NCBI RefSeq assembly: GCF_042660205.1
Contig: NZ_JBHSTQ010000004.1
Coordinates: 186,001 to 250,000, forward strand
Direction of reading: 5' to 3'
Source of the DNA: Sporolactobacillus kofuensis
GTDB lineage: Bacteria > Bacillota > Bacilli > Bacillales > Sporolactobacillaceae
DNA: 64,000 nucleotides
The notes beneath the pieces were generated by a model. It saw only the letters and a program-made list of their open reading frames with translations. It was not told the origin of the DNA and searched no databases. Shown in pieces: positions 8,050 to 17,999 of the stretch (its first letter is position 1; every line of letters begins with the position of its first letter). The position numbers were made by a program, and so were the translations under genes.

Positions 8050-8442
8050 TTAATTAATGATTTTATTATTGGAATAAATACCTTTAATTTCTTCGGGTGA
8101 TTTTCCACGCACGAGCATACAGAAATTTTCATACCCGATCTCTAGGTGGGCATTCATCAATTGTTCAAGAGCACGCAAACCTTGAGGATGCTTGTGAATT
8201 TTTTCAATTTCATTTTTGTAGAGATCAATGATCGATCTCTGAACGAAGTGAGGGGCATAATGCGATGCAAATGCATCTTTTCCAAGCATTAGACCGCATA
8301 AGTATTCATATTTAAATTGCAGTTGCCTTGTAAAATTTACAAGATGCAACAGACGGTAGAAAGTATTCGGATAACTTTCTTTGAAATTCTCAATGGCAGT
8401 CTGTGCTTTTCTAAGATCCTGAATACTGCTTATTGTTTTCAT
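8050..8442 (-). CDS. Hypothetical soluble helical protein, 130 aa
   Basis: Real coding is supported by a strong GAGGAGGGG ribosome site upstream of the ATG and by a charged, ordinary amino acid composition. The protein is mainly helical with no membrane segment. Notable stretches are FYRLLHLVNFTRQLQFKYEYLCGLMLGKDAF and NAHLEIGYENFCMLVRGKSPEEI. Two Cys residues are present but no metal motif. I recognise no family. It is alone between intergenic stretches and is probably monocistronic. Confidence 0.55.
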   Translation of the reverse strand: MKTISSIQDLRKAQTAIENFKESYPNTFYRLLHLVNFTRQLQFKYEYLCGLMLGKDAFASHYAPHFVQRSIIDLYKNEIEKIHKHPQGLRALEQLMNAHLEIGYENFCMLVRGKSPEEIKGIYSNNKIIN

Positions 8443-9076
8443 GAAATGGACCCCTCCTCGTTAAATGGATCTTCAGAAAAAGATCCTAATTCAATTATAT
8501 GTCTTCGCCGTAAATACTGAAACATTGTTTGTCCGGATTTGAACAGCGATTTCAAGAAAGCGTTTGCTTTTTATGCGTTCTCTATATTTAAAGCGTTTAG
8601 GCTCAAGTCTTGGAAAACGATGGGTCAAACGCCTTTCCGTTATTGATCAATACTCTTTAAGAGTAACGCTTTTTCTTTCACCTGTAAAATGATTCTTTAC
8701 CATAAAACAATCTCACGCCCTGCCTTGCATCGGACTACGCGAATAGTATCTCTAATTTATTGGTACCTAAACGGATGTATGAGATACATTCTGCGCAGGG
8801 ATAGAATATAATTAAAGGAACATGTTACGATGATATCTAGGACTGTGCGGATATTGAAGTTTTAGCTGGTGCATGTTATAGTTATAAATCAACAAAGAAC
8901 AAATTATTACATGAAAGCCAAACTTTAAAATAACATAAATATATACATTTGTCAATGGTTTATGAGGCGTAAATAAATAATTATTTACGCTTATACAGAA
9001 ATTGATGATGTCAGAGCGTTAGCGTTGGTGACTAGACATGTTTTATGCTGATTAATAAATAAGAGGTGTTCGGTAT
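8443..9076. other. Intergenic, 634 nt, no supported gene
   Basis: AT-rich. It holds ACTCTTTAAGAGT, a 13-nt palindrome near 8650, and an 11-codon ATG frame at 8830-8865 with AAAGGAA upstream that I do not trust. The last part is the helD leader with an AAGAGGTG ribosome site. I see no hairpin-T terminator, tRNA or riboswitch. Confidence 0.4.
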
Positions 9077-11407
9077 ATGGTTCGGAGCGAACGACGACAA
9101 GAACAAGAACGCGTCAATGAAGTGGTTGAAGTTATTGGAGGAAAAATTGAAACAATAACTGGAAAAAAGAGCAACGTGAAGAAAGGAATTGTTGATTTAC
9201 GCAAGAATTTTTGGGAAGACGTAACGGTCAATCTCGATGAAAACGATGATGTCTATGAGACGCAGGCAAGTATAAAACAGCAAGCGGAATTATTGTCTGA
9301 GCGCGAACGCAGACATGGTCTAATGAACAAACAACTAAAAACATTATTTAGACTCCAGGATGCGCCTTACTTTGGCCGAATTGACTTTTGTGAAGAGGAT
9401 GAAACGAAATCAGAGCCTCTTTATATTGGTATCGGATCACTTATGGATGAAAAGAATGAGGATTTTCTGATCTATGACTGGAGAGCGCCAGTCGCAAGCA
9501 TGTATTATGATTATGCTCCGGGTCCTTCCAAATACGCTTCTTTAGATGGTGAAGTACGTGGAAATATGACATTGAAACGTCAGTTTATTATCCGAGAAGG
9601 CAAAATTAAAGGCATGTTCGATACCGGCCTTACTATTGGCGATACTCTGTTACAAGCGGTACTTGGTGGAAGAGCATCATCACATATGAAAAGTATTGTA
9701 GCCACCATACAAAAAGAACAAAATCAAATTATCCGAAATGAATCGGATCGGTACTTAATCGTGCAAGGAGCAGCGGGAAGTGGAAAAACATCAGCAGCAT
9801 TGCAACGCGTTGCCTTTCTCCTCTATCGTTATCGAAAAACGTTGAGATCCGATAACATGATGCTCTTTTCTCCAAATCCACTATTTTCTAGTTTTATTTC
9901 TTCTGTTTTACCTGAATTAGGTGAAGAAAATGTTGTACAAACCACCTTCAAAGATTTCATTGAAGAGCGTATAGGCAGAGATTTGCAATTGGAAAACCCT
10001 TTTGATCAGACAGAAACGTGTTTGACCATGCCGGAAGGAGAACAATTGAAGACGAGGATTGCAGGCATACGATTTAAGGCCTCACTCAAATATAGAGAAA
10101 TGATCGATCATTGGCTTGAACACTTAAAGGTGCAGGGCATGAGCTTTCGCGATGTGACTTTCCAGGATCGAATAATTGTTTCCGGAGCAGACATTGGTAG
10201 CTATTTTTATGCGCTTCCTAATGAACAGACATTATTGAATCGATTAGAACAAGTACGTGATTGGTTGCTCCGCCGTATCGCAGCATTTTCAAAGAAGGAA
10301 CGAAAAGCGGACTGGGTACTCGAAGAGGCAGAACTTCTCGACAAATCGGATTATGCCAGCATCTTTGAATCATTGCAGCAGAAGAAGCAGTTTAGTGAAG
10401 AAACATTTGATGATTATGATCGGGAAGAGCAGCTCCTGCGTAAGATTGTCATGAATCGACGTATTAAGCCACTGCGCAGAAGAGTGAAGCAGCTTGAGTT
10501 TGTTAATTGTCAGAAGGTATATAGTGAAATTTTTTATCAAGAATATGCAGACGAGTCGGTACCGGATCGTTGGACAGATATTTGCCGAGCAACACGCATG
10601 AGGTTTGAGGAGGGGGATTGCCCTTGGGAAGACGCCGTTCCTTATCTATATATGAAGGAAAAAATTCAGGGAAGAAAGGGAAATCAGGAAATTCGTCATT
10701 TGATTATTGACGAAGCCCAAGATTATTCACCGGCTCAACTGGCCTACCTCCAGGCTGCTTTTCCAAGATGCAGGATGACCATTCTTGGGGATATTAATCA
10801 GGCCATCTATGCACAGAGTTTGGGCTCGGATACAATGTTGTCTGAACATCTTTATGAAAAGGATGAAGTGAAGAAGTTAACTTTGATGCGCAGTTATCGC
10901 TCAACGAAAGAAATTATGAATTTTTCACGTGTTATTGTTCCGGGCGGCGATAATATCCAGCCATTTGAACGCAGTGGTAAGCTTCCGGAATGGATTGATA
11001 CTACAGAAGCCGGAAAGCCAAAAGTTATTTTTGATAAAATTCAGAACTTCAAAGCAAACGGCTATGAAACGTTCGCTTTGATTGGTAAGACAATGAAGGA
11101 ATGTAAAGAAGCTTATCGGCTACTTAAAAATAAAATGGAAGTCAAGTTAATCACACAGGCGACGTATCAATTTGACAAAGGATTTATCATCATTCCTACT
11201 TATCTTGCAAAAGGCATTGAATTTGATGCAGCCATTATTTACGATGCTTCGCGAGATAATTATAGTCGTGAGCATGAACGTACTATCTTTTACACGGCCT
11301 GCACTCGGGCGATGCATGAACTGGTGTTGCTTTCGAGTGGCGAAGCGAGTCCTTTTCTTAACGATGTGCCAGTGGAACATTATCTACACACTCAAGAAAC
11401 CGACTGA
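9077..11407 (+). CDS. helD: HelD, RNA polymerase recycling ATPase (SF1 helicase-like)
   Basis: Binds RNA polymerase and helps release it from nucleic acid after termination, using ATP. 776 aa, as expected for Firmicute HelD. Seen: an N-terminal charged coiled-coil region (about 1-100) that in the family enters the polymerase secondary channel; RIDFCEEDETKSEPLYIGIGSL; DWRAPVASMYYDY (family signature); Walker A GAAGSGKTSAALQR near 230; Walker B LIIDEAQDYSPAQ; MRSYRSTKEI; and the C-terminal YLAKGIEFDAAIIYDAS and FYTACTRAMHEL helicase motifs. GAGGTG precedes the ATG. It stands alone. No drug-resistance leader could be shown upstream. Confidence 0.9.
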   Translation: MVRSERRQEQERVNEVVEVIGGKIETITGKKSNVKKGIVDLRKNFWEDVTVNLDENDDVYETQASIKQQAELLSERERRHGLMNKQLKTLFRLQDAPYFGRIDFCEEDETKSEPLYIGIGSLMDEKNEDFLIYDWRAPVASMYYDYAPGPSKYASLDGEVRGNMTLKRQFIIREGKIKGMFDTGLTIGDTLLQAVLGGRASSHMKSIVATIQKEQNQIIRNESDRYLIVQGAAGSGKTSAALQRVAFLLYRYRKTLRSDNMMLFSPNPLFSSFISSVLPELGEENVVQTTFKDFIEERIGRDLQLENPFDQTETCLTMPEGEQLKTRIAGIRFKASLKYREMIDHWLEHLKVQGMSFRDVTFQDRIIVSGADIGSYFYALPNEQTLLNRLEQVRDWLLRRIAAFSKKERKADWVLEEAELLDKSDYASIFESLQQKKQFSEETFDDYDREEQLLRKIVMNRRIKPLRRRVKQLEFVNCQKVYSEIFYQEYADESVPDRWTDICRATRMRFEEGDCPWEDAVPYLYMKEKIQGRKGNQEIRHLIIDEAQDYSPAQLAYLQAAFPRCRMTILGDINQAIYAQSLGSDTMLSEHLYEKDEVKKLTLMRSYRSTKEIMNFSRVIVPGGDNIQPFERSGKLPEWIDTTEAGKPKVIFDKIQNFKANGYETFALIGKTMKECKEAYRLLKNKMEVKLITQATYQFDKGFIIIPTYLAKGIEFDAAIIYDASRDNYSREHERTIFYTACTRAMHELVLLSSGEASPFLNDVPVEHYLHTQETD

Positions 11408-11504
11408 GGCACAAGGGGTTTGTAACGATCGGAGCGTTGAGTGGTTGTTCCATTTAGGTACGATGGACGAGCTTTATGCATGTGACTGGTTGACGCTTAG
11501 TGCG

Positions 11505-11576
11505 GCCACGGCCATCGGGCAATCGAGGTTTAATCAATGCGAAATACGGACTGGGCGATTTTTGCCCAGTTTTTCA
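11505..11576 (+). repeat. Interspersed repeat copy 2 (3' end only)
   Basis: Matches the 3' part of the family: CGGGCAATCGAGG, then AATCAATGCGAAATACGG, then the hairpin ACTGGGCG-ATTTTT-GCCCAGT followed by T residues. The 5' side (11410-11500) is too diverged to align by eye. Plus orientation, downstream of helD, where the hairpin could also end its transcript. Confidence 0.65.
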
Positions 11577-11686
11577 GTTGTATGAAAAATATGGAAAGAA
11601 GATAGTAACATGGAAAAATAAGCTGATGCCATCACGGATGGCCAGCTGTACATAGATGATCTTTCATTGGGGAGGAAATAACAGAG

Positions 11687-12580
11687 ATGAAGAAATACCA
11701 GGCGGTGATTTTTCTTGTACTCGCTAACTTATTCTGGGCGGGAAATTATGTGTTTGGAAAGTATGTCGTCAGTGATATGACACCGGTACAGATGACTTTT
11801 GTACGGTGGCTTTTAGCCATAATAATTTTATATCCATTGGCTCAAATGATTGAAAAACCAACATGGCTAACGATATGGAAACGCTGGAAGATTCTTCTTG
11901 TTCTTTCGATGCTCGGAATCGTTGGTTATAACATTCTTTTATATGAAGCACTACGCTATACTACTTCGCTGAATGCAGCATTGGTTAATTCCATTAATCC
12001 GGCCGTCATCGCTATTTTCGCTGTTTGGTTTCTGAAAGAAAAACTTTCGGTCATGAATAGTCTCGGCCTTATTCTTTCATTAATCGGCGTATTGCTTGTA
12101 CTGACACAGGGTGCGTTGCTTCAGGTGTTCAGCATCCACTATAATCATGGGGATTTACTGATGCTGGTTGCGATCACGGTATGGACCTTTTATACATTGA
12201 TCGGGAAAAAGCTGAGTGATATTCCACCGATTGCGGGTACAGCCGTATCCGCCACAATCGGGTTGATTCTGCTCCTGCCGTTCTTTCTCACGTCTGGATT
12301 CTCAGTTCATCTTAGTAGAAACGCAACATTAGGCATTGTCTATATTGCTTTATTCCCTTCCGTGTGTTCGTTTATATTCTGGAACAGTGCGATTCGGGTA
12401 ATCGGTGCGAGTAAGGCGGGCATCTACCTTAATTTACTGACTGTTTTTACTGCATTAATTAGTTTGTTACTGGGTAACCCGATCACATTACCGCAATTAG
12501 CAGGAGGCGTGCTGGTCATCATTGGAGTGTACTTGACTAATAAAAAGGCGAAGACTAAAGAGACCCTTTCTGCTAATTAA
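11687..12580 (+). CDS. EamA/DMT-superfamily exporter
   Basis: A 297-aa drug/metabolite transporter with two EamA repeats of five helices each (about 5-140 and 150-290). Seen: NLFWAGNYVFGKYVVSDMTPVQMTFVRWLLA opening the first repeat, ALRYTTSLNAALVNSINPAVIAIFAVWFLKEKLS closing it, and the matching SKAGIYLNLLTVFTALISLLLGNPIT in the second. GGGGAGG precedes the ATG. The substrate is unknown; relatives export amino acids or metabolites. The stop codon lies inside the loop of its terminator. Confidence 0.82.
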   Translation: MKKYQAVIFLVLANLFWAGNYVFGKYVVSDMTPVQMTFVRWLLAIIILYPLAQMIEKPTWLTIWKRWKILLVLSMLGIVGYNILLYEALRYTTSLNAALVNSINPAVIAIFAVWFLKEKLSVMNSLGLILSLIGVLLVLTQGALLQVFSIHYNHGDLLMLVAITVWTFYTLIGKKLSDIPPIAGTAVSATIGLILLLPFFLTSGFSVHLSRNATLGIVYIALFPSVCSFIFWNSAIRVIGASKAGIYLNLLTVFTALISLLLGNPITLPQLAGGVLVIIGVYLTNKKAKTKETLSAN

Positions 12581-12595
12581 GCGGGAAGGGTTTTT
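12564..12595 (+). terminator. Terminator overlapping the EamA stop codon
   Basis: CCCTT (12564-12568) pairs with AAGGG (12586-12590), followed by five T residues. The TAA stop at 12578-12580 is in the loop. A short 5-bp stem, so moderately convincing. Confidence 0.45.
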
Positions 12596-12645
12596 ATCCC
12601 ATTATAAACGCTTTTCATCGCTGCACTGGTTCTGTTCTGTATTGT

Positions 12646-15600
12646 TCATTCATCTGTTTGCATCTGAGATTCATCTACAGAAAGTCTGTAGGATACGGTG
12701 GTGCCGAGTCTAACGGTACTTTGGATCATCAGCTCAGTTCCATAATAGTGTTTCAGCCGTTCATTGATGTTCTTCAGACCGACACCGCCGCTTCGTTCTT
12801 TTAACAGAAGCTGCTTTATCTGTTTTTCATCCATACCAACCCCATTGTCCGATACAGTTACCAAGTAGCTGGCGCCTAACAGGGGTTTTACGGAAAGCGT
12901 CAAACGACCGCCTGCCTTCTTCTTGGCGATCCCGTGCCGAATTGCATTCTCGACCAGCGGCTGAATCATGAGTGGAGGAATTGGAAAATTAAGCGAGTCA
13001 TCCACGTCAATCACTGCATCAATCCGATCCTGAAAACGCATTTTCTCAATCGTCAAATAAGATCGGACAAGGGACAATTCCTTTCTTAATGTGCTCATGG
13101 CCGATGTGTTTTGAAAGTCAAAGCTGCCACGCAGATAGGCAGCAAATGCAGCAGTCATTTCGCGTGATTTCTCAACGTCCTCATAACTGAGCGCGATAAT
13201 TGAATTTAACACGTTGTAAAGAAAATGTGGACGGATTTGCGACTGAAGAAAAGCCACTTCCATATTGGTCGCCTGACCAGCTGCCTGTTTCATCAAGATT
13301 AGTCCGCGAATACGTGCGGAGAATTCTGAAAAATTGTAGGGCTTTTGCAAAATATCATTTGCGCCGGATCGAAGCGCATAATGCTTGTCGCCATTGATAA
13401 TCGCAGCCGTCAGCATCAAGACAGGCAAGTCGACCAAACTGTATTGTTCACGAATTTCCCGGCAGACATCAAATCCGGACAGGCCTGGCATCATCAAATC
13501 GAGAATTACAAGATCCAGCTTTTCATGCTTTACAATGTTCAGTGCTTCTGAGCCGTTTTTGACCGCCACGACATTGTAAGGAATGCCTTCAAGCATGTCG
13601 ATCAGAATCTTTAGATTCTCAATATCGTCGTCAACGACCAAGATTTTTGGTGCTTGAACAGTAGGGGAAAGGTACGGAGTTACAAGATTGTCGACGGTAG
13701 TCGACACGTCCGATTGGTTTTCGAAATCCGCACTTGGGACGCGGACGGAAGCACCGGGAGCTACGCCTTGATCTGGGTTAAAAAGCGGCATTGTAAAATG
13801 AAAAGTAGAGCCAACCCCGACTTCTGAGTCTAACCAAATACGTCCCTTCTGAATTTCAACGAGCTGTTTGACAATATTAAGTCCCAGGCCGGCACCTTCA
13901 CTCTGATTCAATCTCTCTCTCCGTTCAAAGGCATTGAAAATCGACGCCAACTCGGAATTGGGAATGCCTGAACCCGTATCAGCAACTCGTATTTCGACTT
14001 CATGTTCAAGCAGATCGGCGCTTAATGTAATCTGCCCGCTTTGCGTGTACTTGACGGCATTGTCGACAAGATTATTCAGAATTTGCCTGAATCGATTCTC
14101 ATCAGCGTGAATCAAAGGTAAGTCCGTTGGAATTGTATTGGATAGGGACAGCCCCTTCTTTTCTGCAGTCAGCTTATAAAAAGCAAGCTCTGTAGTTACC
14201 GTAGTCGCCACATCTAAAGGAATCAAGTTTATTCGTAAATTTCCTTGTTTGATTTTTTCTAAGTCAAGAATATCATTGACGAGCGCGGAAAGACGATAGC
14301 TGATGCGTGTGATCATTTGAAGTTTGTCCGCCTCGTCGCTGATCGTTCGGTTACGGCTGCCTGCAAGCAAAGTCTGTGCGGTATTAATAATTCCATTCAG
14401 CGGGGTCCGGAATTCATGAGAGGTCTTTGCGATGAACTCATCTTTTAACTGATCATTTCGAATCAATTCTGCGGCTAAGGATTCACTGCGTTTAAACGCA
14501 ATAGAGAAGCGCTTGGACATCACCAAAGAGAGCATAAGTAGAAAAATAAGTGAAGAGACGGAGTAGATGGAACTCAGTACTTTGGAACTGTATATGTTGA
14601 TCGTAGCAATAATGACGAACACGCTCATCGCAAAAGCACCGATCGTTAGATAGATACTTCCTTCTACTTTGTTAATGATTGCAAGGACGAAGATATAGGA
14701 TGCATAAAAGATCGTACCAATGGCCAGAACAGTATGAAGCAGCAATTCAATAGGCGTTAAGCGATCAAAAGGAAGAAAATCGAGAGAAACGGTTACGAGC
14801 GCCCAGACAATACTTACTTTCGTCACGAGTTTGGACACGAGTTTCGGATAGGCATAGTAAAGATAAAGGAAAACGGAAAGACTGATCGCGATTGTGCTGA
14901 ACGATTCAATAATGGTGAGGCCACCTAGAGAAAGATTTGGGAAGAAAAGATAAATCACGCGGCCCTGGCTGATCCATGAAATGACGACGGCAAAAAGTAA
15001 GCAGAAGCTCGAAAAGAAAAGTAAGTGAATATCCTTTCGACGTTGGAAATAATAGCCAAAAAAGTAAAGACTCATAAAGAAAAAGGAAATGATCATCAGC
15101 ATGTCGTTGAACAAGATGATGTCATGGCTATAAGTAATCTTACTTTGTATACCCATAAAAATAGGTTTAGCGATGCCGAAACCAGCAGATCCATCCGCTC
15201 GGGAGGTCTGGACAATGAGTTCATTGAGGCCTTTTTTTATCGGAAAGTAAGTGACATAAGGGCGGAGGGAAGGATATTCGCTGTTTCTCAATGCAGGTTT
15301 GCCACTTTGCCCGATTAATCTGCCATTCATATAGAGCCGATTGGTGCTGTAAATGGCGGTTGTGCGAATCCCCATCATTTTTCCGCCCTGCTTAGAGCGG
15401 ATCAACAGACGATAGGTCCCCGAAGCTAAATGCCTTTTGGGATCCTCTTTGAGTGACTGATTTGGAACGACTGTTAATTGGGCATTCTTCCCGTTGCCAT
15501 TCTCAATACTTTTTGGTGTCAGCAGTTGATTCGGATAAAATGTCCACATACCGTTTAAAACGGCATTGCCGCCTTTTTCAAAATTCCAGTGCGTAAGATC

Positions 15601-15720
15601 GAGGATCCCATTTTTCGCAGTCGGTAAGTTGTCCTCGTAATCGTGATTCCATGAAATAAAGATGCAAGAAAGACCTATATAACATAATAGGACGATAAAA
15701 AAGGAAAATAGGCGCTGCAC
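12646..15720 (-). CDS. Hybrid sensor kinase: 7TMR-DISM sensor, HisKA kinase, receiver and LytS-type kinase
   Basis: A 1024-aa membrane sensor. Order seen: N-terminal membrane segment (5-23); an extracellular beta-rich 7TMR-DISM sensor (about 45-190); seven hydrophobic helices (about 200-402); HisKA with SHEFRTPLNG, H435; a HATPase with NLVDNAVKYT, DTGSGIP and GLGLNIVKQLV (to about 646); a receiver (693-810) with acidic VDDD and phospho-acceptor D741 in LDLMMPG; then a second, LytS/YehU-type kinase with QSQIRPHFLYNVLNS (H832) and HATPase motifs PLVENAIRHG, DNGVGM and GGVGLKNINERL. Both kinase modules look intact. It is divergent from the response regulator at 15887, its likely partner. The signal is unknown; DISM domains often bind carbohydrates. 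Confidence 0.88.
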   Translation of the reverse strand: MQRLFSFFIVLLCYIGLSCIFISWNHDYEDNLPTAKNGILDLTHWNFEKGGNAVLNGMWTFYPNQLLTPKSIENGNGKNAQLTVVPNQSLKEDPKRHLASGTYRLLIRSKQGGKMMGIRTTAIYSTNRLYMNGRLIGQSGKPALRNSEYPSLRPYVTYFPIKKGLNELIVQTSRADGSAGFGIAKPIFMGIQSKITYSHDIILFNDMLMIISFFFMSLYFFGYYFQRRKDIHLLFFSSFCLLFAVVISWISQGRVIYLFFPNLSLGGLTIIESFSTIAISLSVFLYLYYAYPKLVSKLVTKVSIVWALVTVSLDFLPFDRLTPIELLLHTVLAIGTIFYASYIFVLAIINKVEGSIYLTIGAFAMSVFVIIATINIYSSKVLSSIYSVSSLIFLLMLSLVMSKRFSIAFKRSESLAAELIRNDQLKDEFIAKTSHEFRTPLNGIINTAQTLLAGSRNRTISDEADKLQMITRISYRLSALVNDILDLEKIKQGNLRINLIPLDVATTVTTELAFYKLTAEKKGLSLSNTIPTDLPLIHADENRFRQILNNLVDNAVKYTQSGQITLSADLLEHEVEIRVADTGSGIPNSELASIFNAFERRERLNQSEGAGLGLNIVKQLVEIQKGRIWLDSEVGVGSTFHFTMPLFNPDQGVAPGASVRVPSADFENQSDVSTTVDNLVTPYLSPTVQAPKILVVDDDIENLKILIDMLEGIPYNVVAVKNGSEALNIVKHEKLDLVILDLMMPGLSGFDVCREIREQYSLVDLPVLMLTAAIINGDKHYALRSGANDILQKPYNFSEFSARIRGLILMKQAAGQATNMEVAFLQSQIRPHFLYNVLNSIIALSYEDVEKSREMTAAFAAYLRGSFDFQNTSAMSTLRKELSLVRSYLTIEKMRFQDRIDAVIDVDDSLNFPIPPLMIQPLVENAIRHGIAKKKAGGRLTLSVKPLLGASYLVTVSDNGVGMDEKQIKQLLLKERSGGVGLKNINERLKHYYGTELMIQSTVRLGTTVSYRLSVDESQMQTDE

Positions 15721-15826
15721 TGCGAGGTCACTCCCAAAGTCATTCGAATACCTGTAATTCTATCAGTTTCAAAGTGGAAATTGAATACAAGAAGAGCCTT
15801 TTGTATGATCTTGTCAACGGGACTCA

Positions 15827-15835
15827 TGGTATAAT
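15827..15835 (+). promoter_or_regulatory. Extended -10 element for the response regulator
   Basis: TGGTATAAT: TG at 15827-15828 and a perfect TATAAT at 15830-15835, about 50 nt before the GTG start. No good -35 box at 17 nt, which an extended -10 can tolerate. Confidence 0.55.
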
Positions 15836-15886
15836 TAGGGTAATGAACTGAAATTTTAGGATATTTGCTGAAAGGGGGGCGGAGTT

Positions 15887-16966
15887 GTGCGTGCATTTGT
15901 GGTGGATGATGAAGTGCTTGCCTGCAAACAGTTGAAGAAGATGCTTCAAGAAATCGATCAATTTCAGGAGATTCACACATTTACTGATTCTGAAGTAGCA
16001 CTTAATGAAGCGAAAGCCCTTAAACCCGACGTCGTTTTCCTTGATATAGAGATGCCGGCACTCAGCGGGATCGAGTTGGCAGAAGCGCTTCAAGCCGATG
16101 ATTCACCGATCCAAATCGTATTTACAACGGCCTATGATGAATTCGCCATTAAAGCATTTGAGCTTAATGCAATCGATTATTTGCTAAAGCCAATTCTAAA
16201 ACAGCGTCTTGAAAAGGCGGTTGTACGGCTGATGAAAAATATCAATGCTGAACGAGCAGATAGGGAGCAGTCAGAAAACCAGTTTGGTATCGAGTGCTTT
16301 GACAATCTTAAATTTTATCAGATTGAAAATGGTGAGAAATCATACATACCTGTCAAATGGCGCACATCACGGGCACGTGAACTCTATGCTTATCTCCTTA
16401 AAGAACACGGACGTTTTGTCAACAAGGAACGCCTGATCGACCTCCTATGGCCAGGTACAGACGATGAAAAGGGGACCACACAGCTCTATACTACGATCTA
16501 TCAGATTCGTAAGTTGATGGAAAAATTGCCTCTGAAGCAACGCATTATCAAAAATGATATCGGTTACTCTCTTAATATCTCAGAAGTTACTATTGATGTC
16601 GAACAATGGAAAAGAGATTTAGACAGTCTTCCGCCTCTTGATCAGTTCGGCTATCAAAAACATATCCAGTTGTTTCAAGCCTATAAAGATCATTACTTTA
16701 ATGAATACGGCTTTCTCTGGGCAGAGCCGGAACGGGTCCGACTGTCGCAGCTCTGGCTGGAACATGCGTATTCACTTGCAGAATTTCTGAGCCGAAATAA
16801 TATGAAGACGGAAGCATTAAACGTTTGTCAGCAAGTCGTACGCATTGAGCCTGAGGATGAACGCAATATGAAGATGATGATCAAGCTTTATAATGAAATG
16901 GGCAACGTCGACGGAGCCATCCGTGTCTACCAACACTATAAAAAAGTAAAAGATGCAATGAATTGA
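15887..16966 (+). CDS. Response regulator with winged-helix and BTAD (SARP-like) domains
   Basis: A 359-aa transcription regulator. Seen: a receiver (1-120) with acidic D7/D8, phospho-acceptor D53 in FLDIEMPALSG, TTAYDEFAIKAFELNAIDYLLKP; an OmpR/SARP-like DNA-binding domain (about 140-225) with WRTSRARELYAYLLKEHGRFVNKERLIDLLWPG; and a TPR-like BTAD domain (about 235-355) with a repeat ending AIRVYQHYKKV. The GTG start follows AAAGGGGGGCGGAG. It is divergent from the hybrid kinase with a 166-nt shared control region, so it is very probably that kinase's output. BTAD-containing receivers are an uncommon layout in Bacilli. The target genes are unknown; the sortase gene follows 307 nt downstream. 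Confidence 0.85.
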   Translation: MRAFVVDDEVLACKQLKKMLQEIDQFQEIHTFTDSEVALNEAKALKPDVVFLDIEMPALSGIELAEALQADDSPIQIVFTTAYDEFAIKAFELNAIDYLLKPILKQRLEKAVVRLMKNINAERADREQSENQFGIECFDNLKFYQIENGEKSYIPVKWRTSRARELYAYLLKEHGRFVNKERLIDLLWPGTDDEKGTTQLYTTIYQIRKLMEKLPLKQRIIKNDIGYSLNISEVTIDVEQWKRDLDSLPPLDQFGYQKHIQLFQAYKDHYFNEYGFLWAEPERVRLSQLWLEHAYSLAEFLSRNNMKTEALNVCQQVVRIEPEDERNMKMMIKLYNEMGNVDGAIRVYQHYKKVKDAMN

Positions 16967-17273
16967 TCTTCTACCGAAGAAGATTTCAATAATATAAAGT
17001 TAGAGGAATGCCGTGAATCCAAACAGGGGGACTCTTGGCTTTTTTTGTATGTGAATTTTTTTTACGAAATGCATCTGTTTGACAATTTCTGCTATTCGTT
17101 CAGAAGTTGTCAATGCCTGGTTTGTTGCGGTACGGTTGTTTGCAGCCGGTGTCATTGGCTTTTCCAAAAGAAAAAGAATAAGAAATCATGAGATTGGTGA
17201 TCTAAGATAACATTCAGTACCCGATCATGGTAAGATTTGATCAGGTGCTATTTATTGGCTAAAGGCGGGATAG
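16967..17273. other. Intergenic, 307 nt, weak terminator only
   Basis: A T-run after GACTCTTGGC near 17030-17046 suggests a weak terminator for the response regulator, but the stem (CCAA/TTGG) is short. The rest is AT-rich leader of the sortase gene, with AAAGGCGGG before its ATG. No gene or structured RNA seen. Confidence 0.35.
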
Positions 17274-17909
17274 ATGTTGTGGCGAAAGATTTTGATCGTT
17301 GTACTGATTACAGCAGGGCTACTTATGATTGCCTCTCCATTCTTAAAGGAGCGCTTGATCGGTTTCCTGAGCACGAACAATAATTCAAATAGGTTAACAG
17401 CTGCTCAACTCGATAAGAATAATCAACGCGATGCATCCTATGATTTTAGAGCTATTCAACCTCCATCTTTCTATGAGACTGTGAAGTCAAGTATGGGTGA
17501 TTATTCCAGATCAATCATTGGGCAAATCCAAATCAAACGCTTGGGAATTAAATTACCCATCCTAAAAGGGACCACGACGTCTCATTTGCTTGTTGGGGCA
17601 ACAACGATGCGTCCGGATCAGGAGATGGGCAAAGGGAATTATCCGCTCGCAGGGCATCATATGCGCCGAGAAAGTTTACTCTTCGGACCGTTAATGCATG
17701 CGAAACTTGGCGACAAAGTCGTTATTACGAATTTAAAAAAAGATTATATTTATAAAGTCATCGAAAAAAAAGTTGTACGTGAGACTGAGGGTAATGTCAT
17801 TGATCAAACAAAGGATCGCCGGATCACGCTCATAACTTGTGACAAACCAACACGAACACCAAAACGTTTGATTGTCATTGGGAAATTATTGGGCGTCACA
17901 AATCATTAG
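17274..17909 (+). CDS. srtA: Class A sortase
   Basis: Membrane-anchored transpeptidase that links LPXTG-type surface proteins to the peptidoglycan cross-bridge. 211 aa. Seen: an N-terminal membrane anchor (about 5-22) with cytoplasmic WRK, a linker, and the sortase beta-barrel from about 80 with PLAGHHM (catalytic H128), TLITCD (catalytic C189) and KRLIVIG (catalytic R198). AAAGGCGGG precedes the ATG. No LPXTG substrate gene lies in the window, consistent with a housekeeping sortase whose substrates are scattered. Confidence 0.9.
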   Translation: MLWRKILIVVLITAGLLMIASPFLKERLIGFLSTNNNSNRLTAAQLDKNNQRDASYDFRAIQPPSFYETVKSSMGDYSRSIIGQIQIKRLGIKLPILKGTTTSHLLVGATTMRPDQEMGKGNYPLAGHHMRRESLLFGPLMHAKLGDKVVITNLKKDYIYKVIEKKVVRETEGNVIDQTKDRRITLITCDKPTRTPKRLIVIGKLLGVTNH

Positions 17910-17999
17910 GCAGAGCGGTTCATCATCGTCGGCTGTTTGAACATAAGAATTTCTTCTCTTTGTAGAGAATAAAAGCATTAATAAGATAGGATGGTATTC

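Noticed and set aside
8545..8575. Possible cre (CcpA) site around AGAAAGCGTTTGCT
   Set aside because: Both conserved outer positions mismatch the consensus and it is far from a sugar gene.
8830..8865. 11-codon uORF (MISRTVRILKF) upstream of helD
   Set aside because: Weak ribosome site, no alternative hairpins or terminator between it and helD, so no support for attenuation.
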